This document shows positions 19,902-28,751 of a stretch of DNA of 64,000 nucleotides, piece after piece. Position numbers and translations under genes: made by a program. The notes under the pieces were generated by a model. It had not been told where the DNA came from. It did no database searches and saw only the letters and a program-made list of their open reading frames with translations. Each line of letters starts with the position of its first letter. The first letter of the stretch is position 1. The stretch comes from Martinezella lusitana (GTDB lineage: Bacteria; Pseudomonadota; Alphaproteobacteria; Rhizobiales; Rhizobiaceae), in the NCBI RefSeq assembly GCF_014207095.1, contig NZ_JACHBG010000020.1:1-64000 (forward strand), written 5' to 3'.

Positions 19902-21203
19902 ATGATAAAAAGAACGGAAAAACCATCAATTGCGTGTGCGAGCAACGCGAACACTCACGAAGGATCTGGCAAGCGCCTCATCAGGCCGGCCGAGGGGGAC
20001 CAGAGCGACAGTAAAGGATTTAGGCCAGCTCATCCCCTAATCGCCGCGCGGACGCTAGGGATTGCAAATCGAGGACGCTTGCTGCAGGCCCTTTACGATA
20101 TGGGTCCGTCCAGCAGGGTCGAGCTTGCGCGCGTCACCGGTGCCAGCCGCGCAACCATCGGCGGCATAGTCCAACCACTGATCAATCAGAGTATTCTTGA
20201 AGAAGGCGACCTGGTACCCCCCGATCGGTCCGGCGGAAAACCCGCTACAAAGCTGTGGTTCTCGAAAGGGGCCAAGCCGATCTGCGCAGTTCGGCTGATG
20301 CACGACCGTGTCCACACATGCTTGGTCTCTCTGGAGGGCGAGCTCTATGCTCAACACGAGGTGGATTTGGCGAAAGATCTGACAGATGCTGCCGATGCAT
20401 TTCAGATCGTCAGTGCCTGCATTGAGAAGTCAGTCGCATCTGCCGACCAAGAGGTTCTAGGCATCGGCATGGCAGTTGCAGGAGAGCTCAACCCGCAAAC
20501 GGGCTCGATCGCGGCTATGGATTTCGCGCCGTACCTTCATGGCTTTCCGATAAAAGCGGAGTTAGCAAAGCGTTTCGGGGTTCCGGCTTGCGTCGACCAA
20601 GATGCCAGAGCCTTGCTGGTTGGCGACCGTTGGTTCGGGCAAGGACGTGGACAGAGAAATTTTGCGGTCGTTTACATCGGTCAGTCGTTGGGCGCGGCCC
20701 TCTATGTCGATGGACATCCTTATAGGGCCGCCGGGGGTAAACACTGCCAGATCGGCCATACCATCGTGCAACTCAATGGCCAAATGTGCAGATGCGGACG
20801 ACGCGGATGTTGGGAAACGATCGCGACACTGCCATGGCTGAGAGGCGAAGCAAGGGCCAGGGGCCTGCCGCAGGCTGGCTTGTTGGATGCGAGCCGCTTG
20901 GTGTGGCTCGCCGAAACTGGCGCTAAAGGGGCAAAAGAACTGCTTGAAGACTACGCGTCCAATATTTCTGTCGGGTTAGTGAACCTTCAACAGCTGATGG
21001 CACCCAGCTGCATCACTTTGCATGGCGACATCGTGCATGGCGGAAAATTGATGTTAGATCTTATTCGAAAGAGCGTCAGGCAACTGATGTTCAATCCCGG
21101 AGATAACGAGATCGCCCTTGCCCTCGGCGATCGTGAAGATGTCGCCGGCCTGCGCGGCGCGGCGGGTCTCGTCGTCTGCGAATTGCTGAATTTCATAATC
21201 TAA
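19902..21203 (+). CDS. ROK family transcriptional regulator
   Basis: This 433-residue protein combines an N-terminal HTH (LLQALYDMGPSSRVELARVT and GASRATIGGIVQPLI, about residues 61-95) with a ROK sugar-kinase-like domain. The ROK zinc site CRCGRRGCWE is present. The catalytic-type ExGH motif reads QIGH here, with glutamine for glutamate, so sugar kinase activity is doubtful and a sugar-sensing repressor of the NagC/XylR kind is more likely. The divergent aminotransferase-phosphatase pair is its most obvious target. Several ATGs are possible; the HTH begins far enough in that the choice does not affect the domains. Confidence 0.87.
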   Translation: MIKRTEKPSIACASNANTHEGSGKRLIRPAEGDQSDSKGFRPAHPLIAARTLGIANRGRLLQALYDMGPSSRVELARVTGASRATIGGIVQPLINQSILEEGDLVPPDRSGGKPATKLWFSKGAKPICAVRLMHDRVHTCLVSLEGELYAQHEVDLAKDLTDAADAFQIVSACIEKSVASADQEVLGIGMAVAGELNPQTGSIAAMDFAPYLHGFPIKAELAKRFGVPACVDQDARALLVGDRWFGQGRGQRNFAVVYIGQSLGAALYVDGHPYRAAGGKHCQIGHTIVQLNGQMCRCGRRGCWETIATLPWLRGEARARGLPQAGLLDASRLVWLAETGAKGAKELLEDYASNISVGLVNLQQLMAPSCITLHGDIVHGGKLMLDLIRKSVRQLMFNPGDNEIALALGDREDVAGLRGAAGLVVCELLNFII

Positions 21204-22127
21204 GCAGAGAACGGCCCCAGTCCTTAGAGACCGCATCTGGTCAAATCCTTTGCAATCATCCACATTTCAAATGAAAACCGCCATCTTTCTCGAAAACCGA
21301 ATTGCAACAAATTGCTGGTGGATTTGGGGGTTCCTGGGCAGCTGAAGCTGTTGGCGCATGGAGTTGCGTACTGGATGTGCTCGATCCAGCCAAGGAACTG
21401 CACAGACCCTGCAATCCCAGTCTGGTGCGGACTGAGGCTTAAGAAAAAAACGACACGAGAACGGACAACCAGATCAATGCGACGCCCAGCAACAGCGCTC
21501 GCCTGGCGGCTACGATCTTTTCCTGGCCTTCCTCCGCGACAGGGGTCGTTACGATCCAAGGAACTGAGCCAAGCGCCGCAAAACCGATTAGCGCCAAGAC
21601 ACGACGATCAAATCGGACCGATGCCAGCCGCCTGGCTCATACACTCCCCAATAGCCAAGGAACGCCATTCCGACAGCGAACATGGTGGCGGAGGCAGAGC
21701 AAAGTCCGGGAACAGAACCTGATGGTGCACGCATTTCGTATCCTCTTTGTCGGTCAAACCAAGGGCCAATTTCCATGACGGTGCAAACGGGCTTTGCACA
21801 TATCTGTCAAGAATCGGGTGCCAGCTGAAGCATCGATCTATTGCAAATGATTTAGGAAAATCCGAACATTGAATGACGTGAGCGATCGCAGAAGCTGGTA
21901 GGGGGAGCTCCCTTTCCTGGCAGATGTGGTCGCTAACTCGTCGTTCGACAGACGGTTCGACCTCGCAAGCTCTGCATTTTTTCATTGCCAAAGTCCGCAG
22001 GCCAGCCGCTCGCCTTTAGGCACGAGTTTTGAGAGGTGCTGTCCAAAAAGTAGGCCACAAAATCACCAATGTTGACTCTGTCTTTCACTCAGCCGAAAAG
22101 AACTCCTGCCGACAGAGGGAGATACTC
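21204..22127. other. Gene-poor region with a possible broken membrane-protein gene
   Basis: No intact gene is convincing here. On the minus strand a hydrophobic frame ATMFAVGMAFLGYWGVYEP (near 21690) and, in the next frame, LALIGFAALGSVPWIV and LLLGVALIWLSVLVSFF (21600-21440) could be halves of a small broken membrane protein with three membrane segments. The family is not recognised. The right part (21780-22127) holds nothing I can name apart from the syrB leader. Confidence 0.3.
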
Positions 22128-22565
22128 ATGGCTGACGAGAATAATACTGGCACAAGCACTGAGATGGCAGACACGAATATACCGGTAAAAACGCCGGCGC
22201 CTAAAAAACAGCGCGCTCCGCGACGCCCGAAAGCAACTGCCGAGGCAGCGGGTACTACGCAGGTTGGGAAACCCGCGAAGGCGCCGCGAGGTCGCAGGAA
22301 GCGTAGCGACCAAGCCGCAGACACAAAGTCCCAGCCTGTCGAAATGCAGGTGGCCGACATCTCCGTCAAGGAACCCATAAAGGACACTGCAGCCAAGAGG
22401 CCGGCACAGCAGTCCGTGCAAAAAGGTACGACGGCCATTTCGGCAAGGGACGAGATGGCGGATCTTCTTCAGCTGGAAGAAGAGAATAAGAGGCTGCGTA
22501 ACCTCTTGGCAGAGAAATTGCGTGCCGAAAATGCCGATCTGCGCAAGCGGCTCGGGCTAGATTGA
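22128..22565 (+). CDS. syrB: SyrB family protein
   Basis: This protein of about 145 residues closely follows the SyrB pattern of rhizobia: MADENNTGT start, a Pro/Lys/Arg-rich middle (PKKQRAPRRPKATAEAAG, KAPRGRRKRS) and a C-terminal coiled coil ending LRAENADLRKRLGLD. SyrB of Sinorhizobium meliloti was described as a negative regulator acting on the symbiotic regulator gene syrM. The ATG at 22128 is preferred over 22029 because AGAGGGAGA precedes it and homology begins there. The basic middle suggests DNA or protein binding. It is the first of three tandem genes sharing the C-terminal coiled-coil design. Confidence 0.85.
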   Translation: MADENNTGTSTEMADTNIPVKTPAPKKQRAPRRPKATAEAAGTTQVGKPAKAPRGRRKRSDQAADTKSQPVEMQVADISVKEPIKDTAAKRPAQQSVQKGTTAISARDEMADLLQLEEENKRLRNLLAEKLRAENADLRKRLGLD

Positions 22566-22707
22566 TCGCCGATCAACAGCGGGATGGTGGCGAAATCGAC
22601 CTGAGCTATCCTTCTCGGCAGAAGATGCGTTCGCCGGGCTCGCCTTCCGAGCCCGGTGTCAAGCTGCGGCGCCACTATGGATACGGACTGGTCGAGGTTG
22701 AGGCACT

Positions 22708-23301
22708 ATGAAATTACCCTGGAAATTCCTTGCTCGATTAACGTCGCGGCGACAGTCCGCACCCGAAAGTTCGATTGGGCATGGTGTCGATACCGACGCA
22801 AGCCAAAGCAAAACTCAAGACGTACCGCAGCTTGCGCTAAACCCACCAGAGCCCTCCAGTAGCTCCGAGCCCGATGAAAGCCGATCTATTGAGATCATAA
22901 GGACTGATTCAAAAGAATTCGAAGGTGAGGTCGAAATTGAAGGTGCGGCACCGGTTGAAGGTGACGAGGTTCAAGAACTGTCGCCTCCGGAGGTCGGGCA
23001 GCCGAGCGCTGAAGCTTCCGCGGTGCCGCTTGAAAGCAATACGCGCAGTCGGGTCCCTGGCATACCGCGGACGAAAAAGCCGGCACATGCGAAAGGAGTT
23101 CACATTGACGTCACTGCGCAGAGCACAGCTGTCTCAAGCAATGCTCAAGATGAGACATCCTCATCGTCTGAGGACGGCTTTTTCGAAGAGGTGACAAACC
23201 TGGACGAGGAAATCACGCAACTGAGGGTTAAATTGGCTCAAAAGCTGCTTTTGCAGAATGATCAGCTTAAAAAGATGCTTGAGCGATTTGACCGATCGTA
23301 A
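22708..23301 (+). CDS. SyrB-like protein, acidic paralogue
   Basis: This 197-residue protein has no named domain in its first 150 residues, which are largely disordered and acidic (EFEGEVEIEGAAPVEGDEVQ). Its last 40 residues form a coiled coil (NLDEEITQLRVKLAQKLLLQ, then NDQLKKMLERF) laid out like the SyrB C-terminus: an acidic lead-in, leucine heptads and a short basic tail. It starts 142 bases after syrB and ends 31 bases before the third member. I infer a diverged SyrB paralogue; the opposite charge of its middle part hints at a different partner. Confidence 0.65.
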   Translation: MKLPWKFLARLTSRRQSAPESSIGHGVDTDASQSKTQDVPQLALNPPEPSSSSEPDESRSIEIIRTDSKEFEGEVEIEGAAPVEGDEVQELSPPEVGQPSAEASAVPLESNTRSRVPGIPRTKKPAHAKGVHIDVTAQSTAVSSNAQDETSSSSEDGFFEEVTNLDEEITQLRVKLAQKLLLQNDQLKKMLERFDRS

Positions 23302-23332
23302 TCCTCCTTACGATCTCAAAGATGGGACATAC

Positions 23333-23914
23333 ATGAAAACACAGCAGCGAAAATTCGTTGTCGAGCTCAAATCGGCCCGGCGCAGATCAACGATCCAGCC
23401 AGCTTCTATCTGGGGTGATACCGACCTCAAGACGCTGGCGCGCGAGGCGGAGGCAGACGCACCACATCTCTTCGAGCCTGACACCGTCTCAGATGTTCCG
23501 AAGCGAGAAAGCGAGCTGTGGTCGGATCCAATACCAGAGACTCATCTCAACGACGAGGTTGAAACCGGCGATGATAAACGGATTGCGGCGTCCTCTCTCG
23601 AAACCGAACAAACGTGCCCGTCTCAGAAGGACGATGGGGCGATCTTCGCCTCTGTTTCACAACCGAAAGAGGGCTCTTCCAGCCGGTCTCGAAAGAACAT
23701 AAAGCGTCGACGTGAAGCGAATATCGATAATGCCGACGAAATGACAAGCGGCCAATCAAACGCCAGCCACGACGATATCTCAGGCGAGGAGCTAATCGCA
23801 CTTGAAGAAGAGAATCGACGGCTTAAGGCTTTGCTGATGAAATATCTTCGTCAAGAAAATATGCAGATTCGACAGATGCTCGCGCGATTCAGCGATCAGC
23901 GCGAGATCTTGTGA
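23333..23914 (+). CDS. SyrB-like protein, third tandem member
   Basis: This protein of 193 residues starts at MKTQQRKFVVELKSARRR, an N-terminus that recalls basic SyrB2-type proteins, passes through an acidic linker, a short basic patch (RSRKNIKRRRE) and ends in the coiled coil LIALEEENRRLKALLMKYLR, QENMQIRQMLARF. The C-terminus aligns by eye with both upstream neighbours. The frame extends upstream to 23258 and overlaps the previous gene, but 23333 gives the better protein start. The tight spacing suggests one transcript for all three. Function is unknown beyond the SyrB resemblance. Confidence 0.65.
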   Translation: MKTQQRKFVVELKSARRRSTIQPASIWGDTDLKTLAREAEADAPHLFEPDTVSDVPKRESELWSDPIPETHLNDEVETGDDKRIAASSLETEQTCPSQKDDGAIFASVSQPKEGSSSRSRKNIKRRREANIDNADEMTSGQSNASHDDISGEELIALEEENRRLKALLMKYLRQENMQIRQMLARFSDQREIL

Positions 23915-24060
23915 ACCAATCATGTTTGTGTGCCCGCACTTAGATCTCTTCATGGCCACAGGAGGGAGTGCGTATGGAAAGTACGCATTAAAGCTGCTCA
24001 CCAAGCTCGTTGCTGGCTCCGGGCACGCCGTCTTGCGTGAAGCGATATGCACAGCCGTGC

Positions 24061-25107
24061 TCAGCAGATCCGCGGCAACTGTTCGCCCCATAGCCAATCG
24101 ACAATGCGACTGCCACCAAACGACGTCGCCATCTGGACGAAGCAATGGTCGTCATCCTCGGCATGGCCGATCAATGCGGCCTGCGCACCCAACGGATGCG
24201 CGCGCATGACGGCGAGCAGCGCATTCGCAAACTCTGGCGCCACCAATACGACGAGCTTGCCCTCGTTGGCGACGTTGAGCGGGTCGAGGCCGAGCAATTC
24301 GCAGGCCGCGGCTACTTCCGGTTTGATCGGAATGGTCTCCTCGTCGATGCGGAGGCCGACATTTGAGGCATTGGCGATTTCGTTGAGTGTCGCCGCAAGT
24401 CCACCGCGCGTTGGATCTCGCATCAGCCTGATTGACGATCCGGCGACCTCGACCATTGCCGCTACTAACCCGTGCAGCGCAGCGCAATCCGATATGATGT
24501 CCGTATCGAAATCCAGGTTCTCGCGCTTCGACATCACGGCGACGCCGTGATCGCCTATCGAACCAGAGATGATGACCGCATCGCCTGGCCGCGCGGCATC
24601 GGAGCGTAGGTCGAGACCGGCTCGAATCATGCCGATGCCGGAGGTGGATATGAACACGCCGTCGGCTTTGCCGCGCTCAACCACTTTCGTATCGCCAGTG
24701 ATGATTGGCACACCTGCCGCGCGGGAGGCCGCTCCCATGGCGTCGGCAATTCGATTAAGATCTGCGAGCGGAAACCCCTCTTCAATAATGAAACCTGCCG
24801 AAAGATAGAGCGGGCATGCGCCGGCCATGGCAATGTCGTTAATCGTCCCATGCACCGCAAGCGAGCCAATATTGCCCCCCGGAAAGAACAGCGGCGAGAC
24901 AACATAGCTGTCGGTGGTCATCACCATGCACCCTGCCGGAACCGCAAATGCCGACTGATCGTTGCCAGCCCGGAGCCAGTCATTGTCGAAGGCCCTGTGG
25001 AAAATGCCCTTGACCAACTGGTCCGTGGCGCACCCCCCCGCCCCATGCGAGAGATCGATGCGTCCGTTCCTGAGGTCGAGCCGCGACCTTTTGGCTTTCG
25101 TGGTCAT
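24061..25107 (-). CDS. hypE: Hydrogenase maturation protein HypE
   Basis: HypE dehydrates a C-terminal thiocarboxamide to thiocyanate, giving the cyanide ligand of the [NiFe] centre. The protein ends with PRIC, the required C-terminal cysteine. The purM-like ATP-binding fold shows LSHGAGGCATDQLVKGIF, TTDSYVVSPLFFPGGNIGSL, and DPTRGGLAATLNEIA. The ATG at 25107 overlaps the HypD stop (ATGA) and gives 348 residues, the normal size; the frame upstream to 25230 is inside hypD. It is the last gene of the leftward hup-hyp cluster. Confidence 0.95.
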   Translation of the reverse strand: MTTKAKRSRLDLRNGRIDLSHGAGGCATDQLVKGIFHRAFDNDWLRAGNDQSAFAVPAGCMVMTTDSYVVSPLFFPGGNIGSLAVHGTINDIAMAGACPLYLSAGFIIEEGFPLADLNRIADAMGAASRAAGVPIITGDTKVVERGKADGVFISTSGIGMIRAGLDLRSDAARPGDAVIISGSIGDHGVAVMSKRENLDFDTDIISDCAALHGLVAAMVEVAGSSIRLMRDPTRGGLAATLNEIANASNVGLRIDEETIPIKPEVAAACELLGLDPLNVANEGKLVVLVAPEFANALLAVMRAHPLGAQAALIGHAEDDDHCFVQMATSFGGSRIVDWLWGEQLPRIC

Positions 25108-26261
25108 GCGATCGTCCTGCTGCTTTCGTCCGCCTTTCCCTGCCTGCCGAAACGGCCGTAGAGCCAATACGCGGCGCAGGCGCCTTCCGACGACACCATG
25201 CAGGAACCCATCGGCGAATCGGGCGTGCAAACCTTACCAAACAGCTTACAGTCGGACGGCTTCTTCACACCGCGCAGGATGGCGCCGCATTCGCAGGCCG
25301 GATTGTCTTTTGCCGCCGGCGTCACGACGTCGAAACGTTTCTCGGCATCGTATTTGGCATATCCAGGCCTGAGGCCAAGCCCACTTTGGGGAATCGCGCC
25401 CAGTCCCCGCCATTCGAAGCTTTCCCGCAATTCGAAGACATTGGCGATCTCGCGCCTCGCCTTCTCGTTGCCAAGGGTGGTCACGGCTCGGATATACTGG
25501 TTCTCGACTTTATGGACGCCCTCATTGACCTGGCGGACGAGCATCAGGATTGAATAGATGACATCGAGCGGCTCGAAGCCTGCCACCACGATCGGCTTGT
25601 TATATTCTTCGGCAAGGACTTCAAATGGCTGCGTACCAATGACGGTGCTGACATGTGCAGGGCCGAGCAATCCGTCGATCTTGATAGTGCCGAGCGTGCG
25701 AGCATCGGAGTTTTCAAGGATAGTCTGGATCGCAGCCGGTGTTAGCACGTGGTTTGAGAAGATCGAAAAGTTTGCGAGGTCCTTAGCGATCGCGAACCGC
25801 AGCGACAGCGCCGTCGGCGGCGTCGTGGTCTCGAAACCGATGGCAAAGAAGACGACTTGCCTGTTCGGTTCGGCTTCGGAGATGTTTAGCGAATCGAGTG
25901 TCGAATAGACCATGCGAATATCGGCGCCGGTCGCCCTGGCCTTGAGCAGACTCGAGCCGTTTGAGGATGGTACACGCATCAAGTCACCATAGGTGCAAAG
26001 TGTGATTTCTGGGCACATGGCAAGCGCGATCGCTGCGTCGATGCGGCCGATCGGCAGCACACAGACTGGACATCCCGGTCCATGAATCATCTGCACATTG
26101 GACGGCAGCAGGTCTTCAAGGCCATAGCGCGAAATTGCATGGGTATGGCCGCCGCAGAATTCCATGAAATGATAGCTGCGCGCCGGATCTACCGCCGCTG
26201 CGATTTGGCGAGCAATATCTTTGGCGAGCTTGGCATCGCGGTATTCGTCTATATATTTCAC
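25104..26261 (-). CDS. hypD: Hydrogenase maturation protein HypD
   Basis: HypD carries a [4Fe-4S] cluster and, with HypC, is the scaffold on which Fe(CN)2CO is built. The 385-residue protein has the conserved CGGHTHA and GPGCPVCVLP motifs near the N-terminus, FAIGFETTTPPTA, and the C-terminal cysteines in PACECGAILRGVKKPSDCK and CTPDSPMGSCMVSSEGAC. Length is typical. Its start overlaps the HypC stop and its stop overlaps the HypE start, so the three are translationally coupled. Confidence 0.95.
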   Translation of the reverse strand: MKYIDEYRDAKLAKDIARQIAAAVDPARSYHFMEFCGGHTHAISRYGLEDLLPSNVQMIHGPGCPVCVLPIGRIDAAIALAMCPEITLCTYGDLMRVPSSNGSSLLKARATGADIRMVYSTLDSLNISEAEPNRQVVFFAIGFETTTPPTALSLRFAIAKDLANFSIFSNHVLTPAAIQTILENSDARTLGTIKIDGLLGPAHVSTVIGTQPFEVLAEEYNKPIVVAGFEPLDVIYSILMLVRQVNEGVHKVENQYIRAVTTLGNEKARREIANVFELRESFEWRGLGAIPQSGLGLRPGYAKYDAEKRFDVVTPAAKDNPACECGAILRGVKKPSDCKLFGKVCTPDSPMGSCMVSSEGACAAYWLYGRFGRQGKADESSRTIA

Positions 26262-26485
26262 GCCGGACCTCCCAGGGCAGCTTCGCGGATCAAGGCAAGC
26301 GTCCTTTCTGCTTCTTCAGTTTCGATCTTTGCAAGCGCGTAGCCGACGTGGAGGATGAGATAGTCACCGGGCGTCACATCCTCCACGAGTGCAATCGATA
26401 TGACCTTTAAGACGCCGTCCAGCGTTACCTTGGCCATATTGTCTGGCAGCAATTCCACCACCTGGACCGGTAGGGCTAGGCACAT
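26258..26485 (-). CDS. hypC: Hydrogenase maturation chaperone HypC
   Basis: This 75-residue protein starts with the defining MCLALP; the cysteine after the initiator methionine binds the iron during cofactor assembly. It has the usual VTPGDYLILHVGYALAKIE beta-strand region. It chaperones the large-subunit precursor HupL and delivers the iron group from HypD. A second HypC-like protein, HupF, is encoded further upstream in the hup part. Its start overlaps the end of hypF by ten bases. Confidence 0.95.
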   Translation of the reverse strand: MCLALPVQVVELLPDNMAKVTLDGVLKVISIALVEDVTPGDYLILHVGYALAKIETEEAERTLALIREAALGGPA

Positions 26486-28749
26486 GTCCGGTGCTCCCAG
26501 TTCTGGGCGCAGTCGTGTTTGATGACGTGCCGTGCAAAGGCGGCCTGACCGAGCGCTATACCCCCGTCATTGGGCGGGATCTGGTGCGGCAGGTAGGGCT
26601 CGAGGCCATGGTCGCGCAAGGCGCTGGAAAGACCTTCGGCCAGAATGCGGTTTGTGATGCAGCCGCCGCCGAGCATGATCGCTCGCGTGCCAGCCTGCGA
26701 TGCACCAAGGGAAGCCCAATCGGCGAGGCCGCTGATCAGCGTGCCGTGGAATAGGTCTGCGGCCTTTCGGCGGCCAAGCTGCCGCTCCGCCAGATGGATG
26801 ATGAGGGGTCGGAAATCAAGCAGGCCATCGGCGAGACTGTAGCCCCCGGCAAGACATTGGGGATCATCGACGAGTGCTTCGAGTTCCATTGCTGCCTGCC
26901 CCTCGTAGCTCTGGACGAGGCGGACGCCCGCTATCGCAGCCACTGCATCGAATAGCCGCCCCAAGCTGGACGTATCGGCTGATTGCAAGCCGCGGGAAAA
27001 CATCGCATCAAGTTGCGCGACACCAGGATGTCCGGGCCAAAGCGTGGCCGCAAGGTCGCGCCGGCCGGCGGCCTGAAGAGCGGCAATTCCCATGCGCCAG
27101 GGCTCCCGCGCGACCCGGCCGGCGCCTGGCGCCGGCAAGGGCAGAAGCGAAGAGAGCCGTCGCCAGCGAGGACCGTTGACGACCAGCATTTCGCCTCCCC
27201 AACTACTGCCATCGACGCCATAGCCGTGGCCGTCGAGTGCAAGCCCGAGGACCGGCCCGCCGGCATGATGTTCCGCCGCCACGGCCGCGACATGGGCGAG
27301 GTGATGTTGCACCGGCAGAAGCGGCAAATCCAAATGTTCCGCGATCCGCGCTGAACGAAAATCCGGATGCAGATCGCAGGCAGCAAATTCGGGCCTGACA
27401 TCAAGGATAGAGCAGAGATGCTCGAGGGCTTCCCGCTGGAATCTGATCGCTTTGACATTGTCGAGACCGCCGATGTGCTGCGACAGGAACGCTTCCCGGC
27501 CCCGTGTCACGCAGATCGCGTTTTTGAAGTCCGCGCCGGTGGCAATCACGCATGGGCCGTCCTCGCCAAGATCGACCGGCTCCGGGACAAAACCCCGGGC
27601 GCGCCTCAGAAAGCTCGGCGCGCCGTCAATTACCTGCATGACGGAATCGTCAGCGCGAATGGCAATGTCACGGTCATGTGTGACGATCAGGTCGGCAACC
27701 CCGGGAAGCCGATGCATGGCATCGTCATTATCTGATACGAGCGGTTCACCCTCCGGATTGGCGCTGGTCGCAATCAGAGCGGCGGGAGCGCCGGCCGCTT
27801 CTGCTGCAAACGCGGCAAACAACAGGTGGTGCACCGGCGCATGGGCGAGCAGCAGGCCGATCCGACTGAGGCCGGGAGCGATGAGCTTGGAAAGGTGATC
27901 ACGCGCCTCGATAAGGACGATCGGGGCGGCGGTCGAGGCGAGCAAATCCTCTTGCGCCCGCGAGGGCCTGGCAAGTATTCGGGCTGTCTCAATGTCCGGC
28001 ACCATGATCGCGAACGGCTTCTCGTCGCGCATTTTGCGTCGTCGGAGACGATCAATCGCCGTATCATTGCGTGCGTCGCAGAAGAGCTGGAAGCCGCCGA
28101 CGCCCTTGATCGCAATGATCTGGCCATTCATGAGCCGCGCGGAGACCTCCGCGATAGGATGGCTAAGCTGTGGGCCGCAAGCCGGGCAGGCGAGGGGCTC
28201 ACTATGGAACCGCCGGCTTTCGGGGTTGGCATAGTCTGCGCCGCAGGCGCTGCACATCGGGAACGCAGCCATCGAGGTCCGGCCGCGATCATAGGGGAGC
28301 GCACGGGTGATGGTGAAGCGCGGGCCACAATGAGTGCAGTTGACAAAAGGATAACCGAAAAAGCGGTTGTCCGGATCATTCAGTTCGTGCCGGCATTCGA
28401 CGCAGGTGGCAGCGTCGGCGCCAATGCGCGTGGCGCCACGGCCGCCGACGCTTTCGAGGATTTCGAACGTTTCGTCGCCGGCCGGCTCCAGTTCCAGCTT
28501 ATCGACGGTATCGACGCGGGCAAGCGGCGGCGCCTCCTTCCAGACGCGTTCCGCAAAGCAGTCGACAGCGGTGCCCTCGACCTCGATCAGCACGCCGGCG
28601 CTGTCGTTGAGCACGAAGCCGGTAAGCTGCATCATTCTCGCAAGCCTATAGACGAACGGCCGGAATCCCACCCCTTGCACGGCACCGCGCACACGCACTC
28701 GCAACCGCCGGACACGATCTTCCGCCATGGATGCCAAGGTGCTCACCAT
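26476..28749 (-). CDS. hypF: Carbamoyltransferase HypF
   Basis: HypF makes the thiocarbamate on HypE from carbamoyl phosphate and ATP, the source of the cyanide ligands. The domain order in 757 residues is normal: an acylphosphatase domain (RVRGAVQGVGFRPFVYRLA), two zinc fingers (CVECRHEL...CTHCG and CSACGADY...CPACG), a YrdC-like domain (IAIKGVGGFQLFCDARND, MRDEKPFAIM) and a Kae1-like domain with metal histidines (VQHHLAHVAAVAAEHH). It starts two bases after the hypB stop. The frame is intact. Confidence 0.95.
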   Translation of the reverse strand: MVSTLASMAEDRVRRLRVRVRGAVQGVGFRPFVYRLARMMQLTGFVLNDSAGVLIEVEGTAVDCFAERVWKEAPPLARVDTVDKLELEPAGDETFEILESVGGRGATRIGADAATCVECRHELNDPDNRFFGYPFVNCTHCGPRFTITRALPYDRGRTSMAAFPMCSACGADYANPESRRFHSEPLACPACGPQLSHPIAEVSARLMNGQIIAIKGVGGFQLFCDARNDTAIDRLRRRKMRDEKPFAIMVPDIETARILARPSRAQEDLLASTAAPIVLIEARDHLSKLIAPGLSRIGLLLAHAPVHHLLFAAFAAEAAGAPAALIATSANPEGEPLVSDNDDAMHRLPGVADLIVTHDRDIAIRADDSVMQVIDGAPSFLRRARGFVPEPVDLGEDGPCVIATGADFKNAICVTRGREAFLSQHIGGLDNVKAIRFQREALEHLCSILDVRPEFAACDLHPDFRSARIAEHLDLPLLPVQHHLAHVAAVAAEHHAGGPVLGLALDGHGYGVDGSSWGGEMLVVNGPRWRRLSSLLPLPAPGAGRVAREPWRMGIAALQAAGRRDLAATLWPGHPGVAQLDAMFSRGLQSADTSSLGRLFDAVAAIAGVRLVQSYEGQAAMELEALVDDPQCLAGGYSLADGLLDFRPLIIHLAERQLGRRKAADLFHGTLISGLADWASLGASQAGTRAIMLGGGCITNRILAEGLSSALRDHGLEPYLPHQIPPNDGGIALGQAAFARHVIKHDCAQNWEHRTCA

Positions 28750-28751
28750 CG

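Noticed and set aside
19902..21203. ROK gene as a kanosamine-type sugar kinase
   Set aside because: It has an N-terminal HTH and an altered ExGH motif, so a regulator is more likely.
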